A model generated the notes under the pieces. It saw only the letters and a list, made by a program, of their open reading frames with translations. It searched no databases and was not told the origin of the DNA. 7,890 bases of DNA, taken from positions 1 to 7,890 of the forward strand of contig CAIQSY010000229.1 in assembly GCA_903874585.1 (NCBI GenBank). Direction: 5' to 3'. The DNA is from an uncultured Chlorobiaceae bacterium (GTDB taxonomy: Bacteria; Bacteroidota; Chlorobiia; Chlorobiales; Chlorobiaceae). Position 1 is the stretch's first letter, and each line of letters starts with the position of its first letter. Both the position numbers and the translations under genes were made by a program. Positions 1-6,413 of this stretch are shown here, piece after piece.

Positions 1-729
1 ATGCACGCCCATGGGGTCAACATTCTCAATCGAGCAGACGATAATAACGTTATCCGCCAGATCGCGAATCACCTCAAGCTCGTACTCTTTCCAGCCAATC
101 AGGCACTCCTCAACCAGCACTTCGCTGATCGGGCTCTCAGAAAGTCCATGACGGACGGCATCATAATAATCGGCTTTCGTCTGGGCAAAACCGCCACCAG
201 TACCTCCAAGTGTAAATGAGGGGCGAATAACCATTGGTAAACCAATCTCTTCGAGCGCCTCTTTCGCCTCTTTTTCATTGCGGACAAAAAAGCCTTTCGC
301 CATTTCAAGACCGATTTTTTTCATCGCATCGCTGAAAAACTCACGGTTTTCAGCTTTCCTGATGGAGCGAAGTTTTGCGCCTATCAGCTCTACACCGTTG
401 CGTTCAAGAATACCTGACTCGGCAAGACTAACCGCAATATTGAGTGCCGTCTGACCGCCCATGGTTGGCAGCAGTGCATCAGGCTTCTCTCGTTCGATAA
501 TTTTCTGCACATACTCTGGAGTAATTGGCTCGATATAGGTTGCATCAGCAAACTCAATATCGGTCATAATGGTCGCGGGATTGCTGTTCACCAGCACCAC
601 ACGATAACCATCCTCTTTGAGCGCGCGGCACGCCTGAGTGCCGGAATAATCAAATTCACAGGCTTGACCGATCACAATAGGACCGGCTCCAATCACTAAA
701 ATCGACTTGATATCTTCCCGTTTTGGCAC
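1..729 (-). CDS. carB: Carbamoyl-phosphate synthase large subunit, N-terminal part (runs off the left edge)
   Basis: This is the large, synthetase subunit of carbamoyl-phosphate synthase, a cytoplasmic enzyme. It makes carbamoyl phosphate from bicarbonate, ATP and glutamine-derived ammonia for pyrimidine and arginine synthesis. Only the first 243 codons are present. They cover the N-terminal pre-ATP-grasp domain and much of the first ATP-grasp (carboxyphosphate) domain. Visible hallmarks are MPKREDIKSILVIGAGPIVI at the N-terminus, then GQACEFDYSG, NSNPATIMTD, LPTMGGQTALN, VIRPSFTLGGTGGG and ECLIGWKEYELEVIRD. The visible part ends at ENVDPMGVH, which aligns colinearly with about residue 243 of E. 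coli CarB from memory. The start is taken as GTG at 729 because the conserved MPKR N-terminus begins there and the next in-frame ATG lies inside the conserved NPATIMTD motif. Only a weak GGA stands upstream as a ribosome binding site. The gene follows the JAMM protease gene in the same direction after 91 nt. Whether carB is full length or split, as in some lineages, cannot be seen here. Confidence 0.97.
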   Translation of the reverse strand, partial: MPKREDIKSILVIGAGPIVIGQACEFDYSGTQACRALKEDGYRVVLVNSNPATIMTDIEFADATYIEPITPEYVQKIIEREKPDALLPTMGGQTALNIAVSLAESGILERNGVELIGAKLRSIRKAENREFFSDAMKKIGLEMAKGFFVRNEKEAKEALEEIGLPMVIRPSFTLGGTGGGFAQTKADYYDAVRHGLSESPISEVLVEECLIGWKEYELEVIRDLADNVIIVCSIENVDPMGVH

Positions 730-821
730 GTTATTTCCGGGTTTAATACTTGGTGAGCTTCAAAAAAAAGCAATGTACAAAATAATATAAAGAGTTTTGT
801 GGCGCTTCCGCTGAGAGCTTG

Positions 822-1253
822 TTACTCCAGAACACGAATCGGCTCCTGATGAAAACCGCCGGAGTGGCGACGCAACCATGCCGTCACCTCTTTTGGTCGT
901 CCATTCATCAGCGAAATAATCAGCATGGTGTGACCAGCAAGCGCAAAATCAACATCGTGCAGCGAAGGAATGGCTGGCGTGTTGATGTGCGAATGGTAGG
1001 AACCAACAATGGCATAACCATGCGCGTTGGCTTCACGTTCAACATCAAGATACTCCTGATGCGCAATTTCAAAACCCTGTTCGCGCCCAAAATAGAGGCA
1101 GTTGCGGCATGGCGCAATTTCATGGACAATGTTTTCGATGTTGCCACGATGATCGCTGTTGACCTCGCCAACAAGCAAACCACAGCACTCATAAGGCAAT
1201 TCGTGGAATGCCTGCTCCTGAATAATCTCAAATTTACGTCTTGGTAGTTTCAT
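822..1253 (-). CDS. JAMM/MPN+ (Mov34/PAD-1 family) zinc metalloprotease, Mec-like
   Basis: This 143-residue protein is a single JAMM/MPN+ domain, a zinc isopeptidase/peptidase fold. The complete motif is visible: catalytic Glu22 in PYECCGLLVG, then His87-Ser-His89, and Asp100 exactly ten residues after His89 (HSHINTPAIPSLHD). Active-site Ser97 of the PS pair is also present. No signal peptide or membrane segment is apparent, so it should be cytoplasmic. Known bacterial relatives release cysteine from the sulfur-carrier protein CysO (Mec of Mycobacterium) or trim ThiS/MoaD-like carriers; the substrate here is unknown. The start at ATG 1253 is favoured over upstream starts within purD because of a strong Shine-Dalgarno (AAAGGAG, 6-nt spacing) and because the fold begins there. 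It starts 1 nt after the purD stop, so the two are almost surely co-transcribed and probably translationally coupled. Several Cys residues (23, 24, 49, 52) are notable, including a C49-x-x-C52 pair that could bind metal or form a disulfide (inference). Confidence 0.9.
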   Translation of the reverse strand: MKLPRRKFEIIQEQAFHELPYECCGLLVGEVNSDHRGNIENIVHEIAPCRNCLYFGREQGFEIAHQEYLDVEREANAHGYAIVGSYHSHINTPAIPSLHDVDFALAGHTMLIISLMNGRPKEVTAWLRRHSGGFHQEPIRVLE

Positions 1254-1254
1254 A

Positions 1255-2535
1255 TTACACTCCTTTGGCTCCAATATCGGAGCGATAATATGCGCCATCA
1301 AAGGTGATTTTTGTAACCAGATGATACGCACGATCAATACTCTCGCGGAGCGTTGAACCAAGTGCCGTCACCGAAAGCACTCTGCCTCCCGCCGTTACCA
1401 GTGCTCCAGACTCATACGTCGTTCCGGCATGGAAAAGCAAGCAATCCGGCATTGTTGCAGCATCATCGGCAAGAGTGATTGGCTTGCCGATTGCATAAGC
1501 ATCGGGATATCCGGCGGAAGCAAGAACAACGGTTGTCGCTGATTTTTCGTGCATCTCAAATGGCACAACATTCAGCGTTCCATTCACGCTTGCTTGAAGT
1601 GCTGCAACAAAGTCGCTTTTCAGTAGAGGAAGTACGACCTGCGTTTCAGGATCACCAAGACGCGCGTTATACTCCACAACGGCGGGTTCGCCTTGGTCAA
1701 TCATCAATCCAACATAGAGAAATCCTGTATATGGCGAACCCTCTTCCGCCATTCCCTGCAACGTTGGCTGGATAATGCGCTCCTCAACCTTGCGCATAAC
1801 CTCCGCAGTCACAATCGGCGCCGGTGCGTAGGCTCCCATGCCACCAGTATTTTTGCCGGTATCGCCGTCACCAATGCGCTTATGATCTTGAGCCGACGCG
1901 AATAACCGATAGTGAGCGCCATCCGTCAACACAAAAACACTCGCCTCCTGCCCATGCAAAAACTCTTCAATCACCACTACATTGCCTGCATCGCCAAAAA
2001 TACGATCGTCAAAAATTTCGCTGATTGCCGTAAAAGCTTCGTCCCGATCAAGAGCGATAAAAACCCCTTTTCCTGCACACAAGCCACTCGCCTTAATCAC
2101 CACGGGATACGATTGCTGCGATAACGCAAGATCCTGCTTTGCCGCCGCGGCATCGCAATAAACATGATACGCTGCTGTAGGAATACCGTGGCGTTGCATG
2201 AACTTTTTTGAAAATACTTTGCTCGACTCAAGCTGAGCGGCAGCTTGCGTTGGTCCAACAATTTTTCGACCAGCACGACGAAAAAGATCAACAATACCCA
2301 GCTCAAGCGGCTGTTCAGAACCAACAACCGTCAACGCAACAGCATTATCCTCTGCATAACGAAGAAGAGCGTCCAGCGCTGTAGCTTTAAGTGGCACATT
2401 CTGGACCTTGCCTCCCATCATTGCTGTTCCACCGTTACCAGGCGCAACAAAAACAGCCGTCACCAGCTCACTTTTTGCAACTGCCCAAGCGAGCGCATGT
2501 TCACGAGCGCCGCTTCCTATTATCAAAACATTCAT
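1255..2535 (-). CDS. purD: Phosphoribosylamine-glycine ligase (GAR synthetase)
   Basis: PurD joins glycine to 5-phosphoribosylamine using ATP, the second step of purine synthesis, in the cytoplasm. The 426-residue length is normal for the monofunctional family. Order of features: N-terminal Rossmann-like domain beginning MNVLIIGSGAREHALAWA (GSGAREHA at residues 7-14) with APGNGGTA at 31-38; the GPT motif at 94-96 leading into the ATP-grasp domain; the nucleotide-binding strand VVIKASGLCAGKGV at 145-158; the IGDGDTGKNTGGMGAYAP segment at 221-238; and the metal-binding EYNARLGDPETQ at 288-299. The C-terminal rotary domain ends near residue 426. The start is ATG 2535, the only start that begins exactly at the conserved N-terminus; no clear Shine-Dalgarno precedes it. 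It is the first gene of a leftward group and is followed immediately by the JAMM protease gene. The last codons (Lys-Gly-Val-stop) contain that gene's ribosome binding site. No frameshift or missing motif is seen. Confidence 0.98.
   Translation of the reverse strand: MNVLIIGSGAREHALAWAVAKSELVTAVFVAPGNGGTAMMGGKVQNVPLKATALDALLRYAEDNAVALTVVGSEQPLELGIVDLFRRAGRKIVGPTQAAAQLESSKVFSKKFMQRHGIPTAAYHVYCDAAAAKQDLALSQQSYPVVIKASGLCAGKGVFIALDRDEAFTAISEIFDDRIFGDAGNVVVIEEFLHGQEASVFVLTDGAHYRLFASAQDHKRIGDGDTGKNTGGMGAYAPAPIVTAEVMRKVEERIIQPTLQGMAEEGSPYTGFLYVGLMIDQGEPAVVEYNARLGDPETQVVLPLLKSDFVAALQASVNGTLNVVPFEMHEKSATTVVLASAGYPDAYAIGKPITLADDAATMPDCLLFHAGTTYESGALVTAGGRVLSVTALGSTLRESIDRAYHLVTKITFDGAYYRSDIGAKGV
1260..1266 (-). 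promoter_or_regulatory. Strong Shine-Dalgarno for the JAMM protease gene, inside the purD 3' end
   Basis: Reading leftwards, AAAGGAG lies 6 nt before ATG 1253 and overlaps the last sense codons of purD. It is the only near-perfect ribosome binding site before any gene in this window. It decides the start of the JAMM gene and suggests that ribosomes finishing purD can reinitiate at once. Confidence 0.85.
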
Positions 2536-2720
2536 GGCTTATAATCGTGGGATTGAGACTCTTTCACCGTGTGGTTTATCATGGTGGTTTATTACATTGC
2601 TTGCGTGACTCATCAGAGAACAACAACATCCATAGATCATGCAGGAAGCGCAAAATAAACAATTAATAAATTTATTTCTCCGCTCTCCACTTTTCTGATT
2701 GTCAAATATTGTTGATTGCA
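2536..2720. other. Divergent spacer between purD and the DUF374 acyltransferase gene
   Basis: This 185-bp spacer must hold the promoters of both the leftward purD group and the rightward DUF374-lpxK pair. It becomes very AT-rich towards the right (about 2650-2720) and contains a 12-bp perfect palindrome, AATAAATTTATT, at 2665-2676. Its left part carries two copies of a 9-bp direct repeat, reported separately. I could not pick a convincing -35/-10 pair for either direction. No RNA gene or credible small coding region was recognised. Confidence 0.5.
2571..2592. repeat. Pair of 9-bp direct repeats upstream of purD
   Basis: GTGGTTTAT occurs at 2571-2579 and again at 2584-2592, a period of 13 bp, 36 to 57 bp upstream of the purD start codon. 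The position would suit a tandem protein-binding site controlling purD. Short repeats also arise by chance in such sequence, so the function is only a guess. Confidence 0.35.
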
Positions 2721-3338
2721 ATGCCTCTTTCACCACTGATTTCTCGTCATATTCTGCCGCTGGCGTTGAAACTGCTTTACGCAAGCCTTCGGATTTCGAT
2801 AACGCCGCCAATTTCAGCAATGCCATTGCAAGGCAAAGGCACAATTCTCGCGTTCTGGCATGGAAAGATGGTGGTTGGATGGTTGCTGGTACGCAAACTT
2901 TTTCCCGCAAAAAAGATTACAGCCGTTGTCAGTATGTCGGAAGATGGTCGCATTCTTGCCGATGCGCTTGAGCAATGTGGACTGGCATTAATTCGCGGCT
3001 CCAGCTCAAAAGGTGGAGAGATGGTTAAGCAAGCAATGCACGACGTTTTGGAGCAACAGGGGATTATCGCCCTGACCCCAGACGGACCGCGTGGACCAAT
3101 CTATCAATTCAAATACGGCACGTTACGGCTCGCCTCAGCAAAACGCTATCCCATTATTTTTGCAGAGATAAGCTATTCAAAAATATGGAGGCTCCGAAGT
3201 TGGGACAGATTTGAAATTCCCAAACCATTCAGCAAAGCGACTGTTACGCTGCATCGCATAGAGCTGCCAGTGTTCCGCACTGACGACGAGCTTCACCAAT
3301 ACACAACCACCATTTCAGAACGATTCAGTCATGCGTAG
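2721..3338 (+). CDS. DUF374-family acyltransferase (LPLAT superfamily), probably lipid A related
   Basis: The predicted 205-residue protein matches the DUF374 branch of the lysophospholipid acyltransferase superfamily. Conserved blocks in order are AFWHGKM (44-50, with the WHG at 46-48 that replaces the usual HX4D His block), SMSEDGR (71-77), RGSSSKGG (92-99), TPDGPRGP (119-126) and SWDRFEIPKPFS (160-171). The hydrophobic N-terminus (about residues 4-33) suggests membrane association at the inner leaflet of the inner membrane. Relatives are generally annotated as predicted acyltransferases. The immediate neighbour lpxK, overlapping by 8 nt, points to a role in adding a secondary acyl chain to lipid A, acting like LpxL/LpxM; this is inference from context. 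The start is taken as ATG 2721. A TTG at 2709 would add four residues, but neither start has a clear Shine-Dalgarno. Family assignment is firm; substrate is not. Confidence 0.88.
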   Translation: MPLSPLISRHILPLALKLLYASLRISITPPISAMPLQGKGTILAFWHGKMVVGWLLVRKLFPAKKITAVVSMSEDGRILADALEQCGLALIRGSSSKGGEMVKQAMHDVLEQQGIIALTPDGPRGPIYQFKYGTLRLASAKRYPIIFAEISYSKIWRLRSWDRFEIPKPFSKATVTLHRIELPVFRTDDELHQYTTTISERFSHA

Positions 3339-4449
3339 TCAACTTTCAATACTTCTTCGTCCGTTTGGAGTACTGTATGGAGCGATTGTACAGGTTAGAA
3401 ATATCTTATTCGACTGGCGGATATTCCGCATTTGGCGTTCGCCAATTCCTGTTGTTGCTATCGGAAATCTTTCAGCAGGCGGCACCGGAAAAACGCCATT
3501 GGTTGACTGGGTGGTCAAGTACTATCTCTCAATCGGATGTAAACCAGCAATTATTTCAAGAGGATATCGGCGCGAATCAAAAGGCGTTAAACTGGTTTCG
3601 GACGGGCACAAGGTGCTGCTCAGCAGCAAAGATGCTGGTGATGAAACCGCCATGCTCGCATGGAATAATCCTGATGCCATTGTCGTTGTGGCTGAAAAAC
3701 GTAAAAAAGCAGCCGCCTTTATTACCAGGCACTATGGTCAGCGTTCGCCCTCCGTCCTCATTCTGGATGATGCGTTTCAGCATCGGCAAATGTATCGAAC
3801 TCTCAATATTGCCATCATCAATGCAGCGGAACCATTTTTTGATGCCAGAATGCTGCCCGAAGGACGACTGCGCGAACCATTGAAAAACATCGCTCGTGCT
3901 GATCTCATTGTGCTCAATAAAATAACCGACAAAAAGAGTGCCGAACCAATTATCAACGAGTTGGAAAAAACAGGACGTCCCATTGTGCAGGCGCGCTCAA
4001 AAATTGGGGAGATGGTCTGCTTTTCAGGTGAATGTAACTCATCCGAAGAGGCACTGCTTGAACAACCACCAATGCTTGCTTTTGCTGGTATTGCCTCTCC
4101 CGAAAGCTTTATTGAGAGCTTGCGGAGCGAGGGGATCAACGTCACAGCACACCGCTTTTTCAAAGATCATGAGCCATACACCGCAAAAAAACTCCGTACC
4201 ATACGGCAAGAAGCTGATGAAAAAGGGCTAAGCCTTGTGACAACGGAAAAGGACTATTTCCGTATGCTTGGCAGTCCTGAACTTATCCGCATTATCACCG
4301 CGCGCCCCTGTTATTATTTGAGAATCGCGCCCGACATTATTGCTGGCGAAGCGCACCTTAAAGCGATGTTGCGTGACGTTGTCGGCAAACAGGCGGAGCG
4401 CAAAAGGACAGGTTCAGCTACTCCTTCACGATTTTCGAAATTGCCTTAA
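3331..4449 (+). CDS. lpxK: Tetraacyldisaccharide 4'-kinase
   Basis: LpxK phosphorylates the 4' position of the tetraacyl-disaccharide 1-phosphate to make lipid IVA, on the cytoplasmic face of the inner membrane. Features in order: an N-terminal hydrophobic, amphipathic helix (about residues 5-29) for membrane attachment; IGNLSAGGTGKTP with the Walker A loop GGTGKTP at 50-56; SRGYRR at 76-81; GDE at 103-105; and the family signature DDAFQHR at 146-152, which contains the catalytic Asp-x-x-x-x-His arrangement. LPEGRLREP follows, and a substrate-binding HRFFKDHEPYT segment and TTEKDYFR lie in the C-terminal half. At 372 residues it is somewhat longer than E. coli LpxK (328), partly through a basic C-terminal tail (about the last 20 residues). 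It overlaps the upstream acyltransferase by 8 nt (ATGCGTAG), indicating translational coupling. Its last 32 nt overlap the end of the opposing hydrolase gene. Confidence 0.97.
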   Translation: MRSQLSILLRPFGVLYGAIVQVRNILFDWRIFRIWRSPIPVVAIGNLSAGGTGKTPLVDWVVKYYLSIGCKPAIISRGYRRESKGVKLVSDGHKVLLSSKDAGDETAMLAWNNPDAIVVVAEKRKKAAAFITRHYGQRSPSVLILDDAFQHRQMYRTLNIAIINAAEPFFDARMLPEGRLREPLKNIARADLIVLNKITDKKSAEPIINELEKTGRPIVQARSKIGEMVCFSGECNSSEEALLEQPPMLAFAGIASPESFIESLRSEGINVTAHRFFKDHEPYTAKKLRTIRQEADEKGLSLVTTEKDYFRMLGSPELIRIITARPCYYLRIAPDIIAGEAHLKAMLRDVVGKQAERKRTGSATPSRFSKLP

Positions 4450-4960
4450 AGCGCTCGCCCTCCGCCACACGTAACAGCTCAAACAGCGCCATCTCCGTGC
4501 TGGTTAAAAATGCACCAGCCCTCTCAATGCAACGAATACCCAACTGCTTATTCGCCTCCGTCCGTGACGACACCGCATCAGTCACCAAATGCACGCCATA
4601 GCCAAATTCAAGCAGATCAACGGAGGTTTGATACACACAAACATGCGTCTCAATTCCCACCACAAGAATATTGTTACGATTAAATGAACGGAGCTGCTTC
4701 ATAAACTCGGGAGTGCCGCAACAACTGAATGTTTTTTTCTCTACAGGAATATTGCCTGGCAAAAGCTCCATCAACGATTCCTGCGTGCAACCAAGCCCTT
4801 TTGGATATTGCTCAGTCACTACAATCGGCAGCTCAAGAATGGTTGAAGCTCTCAGTAATTTAGAGATATTTGCAACGAGTGTTTCAGGCTGAAAAACACT
4901 CTGTGCCAACTTACCTTGCACATCAACAAGCAGGAGCAACGTTTCCGCGGGAGTTATCAT
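4418..4960 (-). CDS. Isochorismatase-family cysteine hydrolase
   Basis: This 180-residue protein is a single isochorismatase-like (cysteine hydrolase) domain. The expected catalytic triad is visible: Asp13 in LLLVDVQGKL, Lys75 in VEKKTFSC, and Cys108 in GIETHVCVYQT. The cis-peptide region before the nucleophile (VVGIETHVCV) is also conserved. The sequence resembles the small ISOC1/YcaC-like branch rather than true EntB isochorismatase or nicotinamidase, since it lacks the typical metal-site His pair of PncA. The substrate is unknown; members act on amides, isochorismate-like compounds or unidentified metabolites. No signal peptide is seen, so it should be cytoplasmic. The start is ATG 4960, with no obvious Shine-Dalgarno. 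Its 3' end overlaps lpxK tail to tail by 32 nt. It is separated from the M24B gene upstream by 243 bp and probably has its own promoter there. Confidence 0.93.
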   Translation of the reverse strand: MITPAETLLLLVDVQGKLAQSVFQPETLVANISKLLRASTILELPIVVTEQYPKGLGCTQESLMELLPGNIPVEKKTFSCCGTPEFMKQLRSFNRNNILVVGIETHVCVYQTSVDLLEFGYGVHLVTDAVSSRTEANKQLGIRCIERAGAFLTSTEMALFELLRVAEGERFKAISKIVKE

Positions 4961-5203
4961 AATTGTTAATTTTTAATGAGGCTGAAGAAGCTTATTGTTA
5001 CTGAAGCGAGACTCTCTTACGTTCTCAATTGCGCGATGAAAAATTTACTTTTTGAGAAGGATCATCGATCATGCCGCCAAGGCAACTCATTGACGATTTG
5101 TCATGTGCTCACATCGACAAACAAAAAGAGAATGTTCACGAATAAAAAAAGACATTAGAAGTAAAATTCGCAATAATTTTTTCACAGATAATGCGGATGA
5201 AAC
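4961..5203. other. AT-rich spacer between the M24B peptidase and isochorismatase-family genes
   Basis: This is the longest non-coding stretch in the window (243 bp). Both flanking genes read leftwards, so it should hold the 3' end of the M24B transcript and the promoter of the hydrolase gene. I see a weak AT-only stem (AAAATT at 5163-5168 pairing with AATTTT at 5175-5180), but it is not GC-rich and not followed directly by a T run. An uninterrupted 60-codon frame (4976-5158, + strand) has no recognisable domain and no ribosome binding site. No tRNA or known riboswitch was recognised. Confidence 0.5.
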
Positions 5204-6298
5204 TTACAATTCGATAAGCTCTTTGCTGAATTGCTGCAACGGAGTCGCCCCAGATGAACCCATAACGACGGTATCTTCAATGCGCACGCCAAATTTGCCG
5301 GACAGATAAATGCCGGGCTCAATGGTAAACACCATATTCTCCTGCAACTCACACTCGCCTTTAGGGCTGATACGCGGCTCCTCATGCACCTCAAGACCAA
5401 CACCATGCCCGAGTCCATGACCAAACTCCTCTCCAAAACCATGATCGGCAATAAACTTGCGTACCACAGCATCAAGCTCTTTTGCCACCATGCCGCAACG
5501 TGCTGAAGCTATGCCAAGCTCTTGCGCCTCTTGCACGATACGGTACACGGCACGCGCCTCATCCGAAACTTTTCCAAGCGCAACCGTACGAGTCTGGTCA
5601 GAGGCGTAACCATCCACAACACAACCGGTATCAAGCACAATCAACTCACCTTGTTTGAAATGCGCTGCTGAAGGTTGTGCGTGAGGCATTGCAGAGCGAA
5701 CACCAGCGGCAACAATCGGCTCAAACGAATCCCGCTCTGCACCAAACTTTTTATGCTGATAGGTAATCTCCGCAGCGATATCAAACTCTGTCACCAACGG
5801 AGAGATCATGGGAAGCACATGCTCAAGCACTCGCTCGCTAATTTCAGCCGCACGCCGCATTGCAGAGAATTCATGGGAATGTTTAACCATTCTGAATTCA
5901 TCGAAAAACGCGGCAACAGGTATCACCCGATGTTGACCATGGAGCAGCTCAACAAGGCGATTCGCCTCATGCCACGTCACATTATCGGATTGCAGCGCCA
6001 CTGTTTTGCCAAAAGGATAGCGACCGGAGAGCAACTCGACAGCAAATCCGTCAGGCGCAATAACCGTTTCTGCTACTGAAACTTCGTGAACCACCTGCTC
6101 CTTATAACGAAAATCAGTAAAGAGCCAGATCTTCTCGCCTGTCATAAGAACACGAGCGCTCGATCCACTGAATCCTGTAAGCCAGCGAATCACCGAAAGA
6201 TCGGTAACAATCAAAGCCTCAATACCAAGGCTCAGCATTTTCATTCGTACCAGATCGAGTGACTTTTTCTCAAAAAGCGCACGTTCTTTGTTATCCAT
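5204..6298 (-). CDS. M24B-family metallopeptidase, Xaa-Pro aminopeptidase/dipeptidase type
   Basis: The 364-residue protein has the two-domain layout of compact M24B peptidases (YqhT/PepQ-like), which remove N-terminal residues before proline or split Xaa-Pro dipeptides. The N-terminal creatinase-like domain (about 1-135) includes IRWLTGFSGSSARVL and LFTDFRY. The C-terminal pita-bread domain holds the full set of dinuclear metal ligands: Asp223 (VLDTG), Asp234 (YASDQTRT, 11 residues later), His298 (GHGLGHGVGLEVHEEP), Glu327 (TIEPG) and Glu341 (RIED). Proton-shuttle/substrate His residues are at 206 (AMPHAQ) and 305. There is no signal peptide, so it should be cytoplasmic. The start is ATG 6298; no clear Shine-Dalgarno precedes it. 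A good sigma-70 promoter candidate lies upstream (6372-6399), and the gene is divergent from trpD. Whether it prefers dipeptides or longer peptides cannot be told from sequence alone. Confidence 0.95.
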   Translation of the reverse strand: MDNKERALFEKKSLDLVRMKMLSLGIEALIVTDLSVIRWLTGFSGSSARVLMTGEKIWLFTDFRYKEQVVHEVSVAETVIAPDGFAVELLSGRYPFGKTVALQSDNVTWHEANRLVELLHGQHRVIPVAAFFDEFRMVKHSHEFSAMRRAAEISERVLEHVLPMISPLVTEFDIAAEITYQHKKFGAERDSFEPIVAAGVRSAMPHAQPSAAHFKQGELIVLDTGCVVDGYASDQTRTVALGKVSDEARAVYRIVQEAQELGIASARCGMVAKELDAVVRKFIADHGFGEEFGHGLGHGVGLEVHEEPRISPKGECELQENMVFTIEPGIYLSGKFGVRIEDTVVMGSSGATPLQQFSKELIEL

Positions 6299-6327
6299 GG
6301 GCTAATCAAAAGATGAGTAAAGATGAT

Positions 6328-6355
6328 GATTGAGCGCAGTGCAATGCAATCAATC
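6328..6355. repeat. Imperfect 28-bp dyad in the divergent M24B/trpD region
   Basis: The outer arms GATTGA (6328-6333) and TCAATC (6350-6355) are perfectly complementary. Inside, GCA/TGC (6336-6338 with 6345-6347) and TG/CA at the centre also pair, giving 11 of 14 matched positions around a centre between 6341 and 6342. It lies about 10 bp downstream of the likely M24B start of transcription and some 60 bp upstream of the trpD start. It could be an operator or, in the M24B leader RNA, a hairpin. Confidence 0.45.
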
Positions 6356-6371
6356 TTTTTATTAATTTACA

Positions 6372-6399
6372 CTTATAAAAAGTCATAACCATTTGCCAA
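6372..6399 (-). promoter_or_regulatory. Candidate sigma-70 promoter for the M24B peptidase gene
   Basis: On the minus strand, TTGGCA (6399-6394; 5 of 6 match to TTGACA) is followed after 16 bp by TATAAG (6377-6372; 5 of 6 match to TATAAT). Transcription would begin near 6365 and give a leader of roughly 65 nt before ATG 6298. The -35 box lies inside the stretch between the TTG at 6393 and ATG 6414, which argues that this stretch is not coding sequence of trpD. Confidence 0.55.
6374..6379 (+). promoter_or_regulatory. Possible -10 element for trpD
   Basis: TATAAA on the plus strand (5 of 6 match to TATAAT) sits 34 bp before ATG 6414. It would give a leader of about 27 nt. No good -35 box stands at the right distance, so this is weak. 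It physically overlaps the -10 box of the opposing promoter. Confidence 0.3.
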
Positions 6400-6413
6400 C
6401 ATCTCCATACTTC

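Noticed and set aside
819..1247. 142-codon open frame on the plus strand
   Set aside because: It lies wholly opposite the JAMM protease gene, shows no domain, and the opposite strand has a complete catalytic motif and strong ribosome binding site.
3365..3883. 172-codon open frame overlapping lpxK in another frame
   Set aside because: The lpxK frame carries Walker A and the DDAFQHR signature; the alternative frame gives no conserved motif.
4976..5158. 60-codon open frame in the spacer before the isochorismatase-family gene
   Set aside because: No ribosome binding site, no recognisable domain, and low-complexity AT-rich composition; it is likely chance.
5163..5180. Possible terminator downstream of the M24B gene
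   Set aside because: The stem is only six AT pairs, and the T run on the transcribed strand is about 20 nt away, so intrinsic termination is not supported.
5675..6079. 134-codon open frame on the plus strand
   Set aside because: It lies opposite the M24B peptidase gene, which has all metal ligands; the predicted peptide has no recognisable family features.
6393..6413. Upstream TTG start for trpD
   Set aside because: It adds only seven non-conserved residues, and this stretch overlaps the -35 box of the opposing promoter; ATG 6414 matches the usual family N-terminus better.
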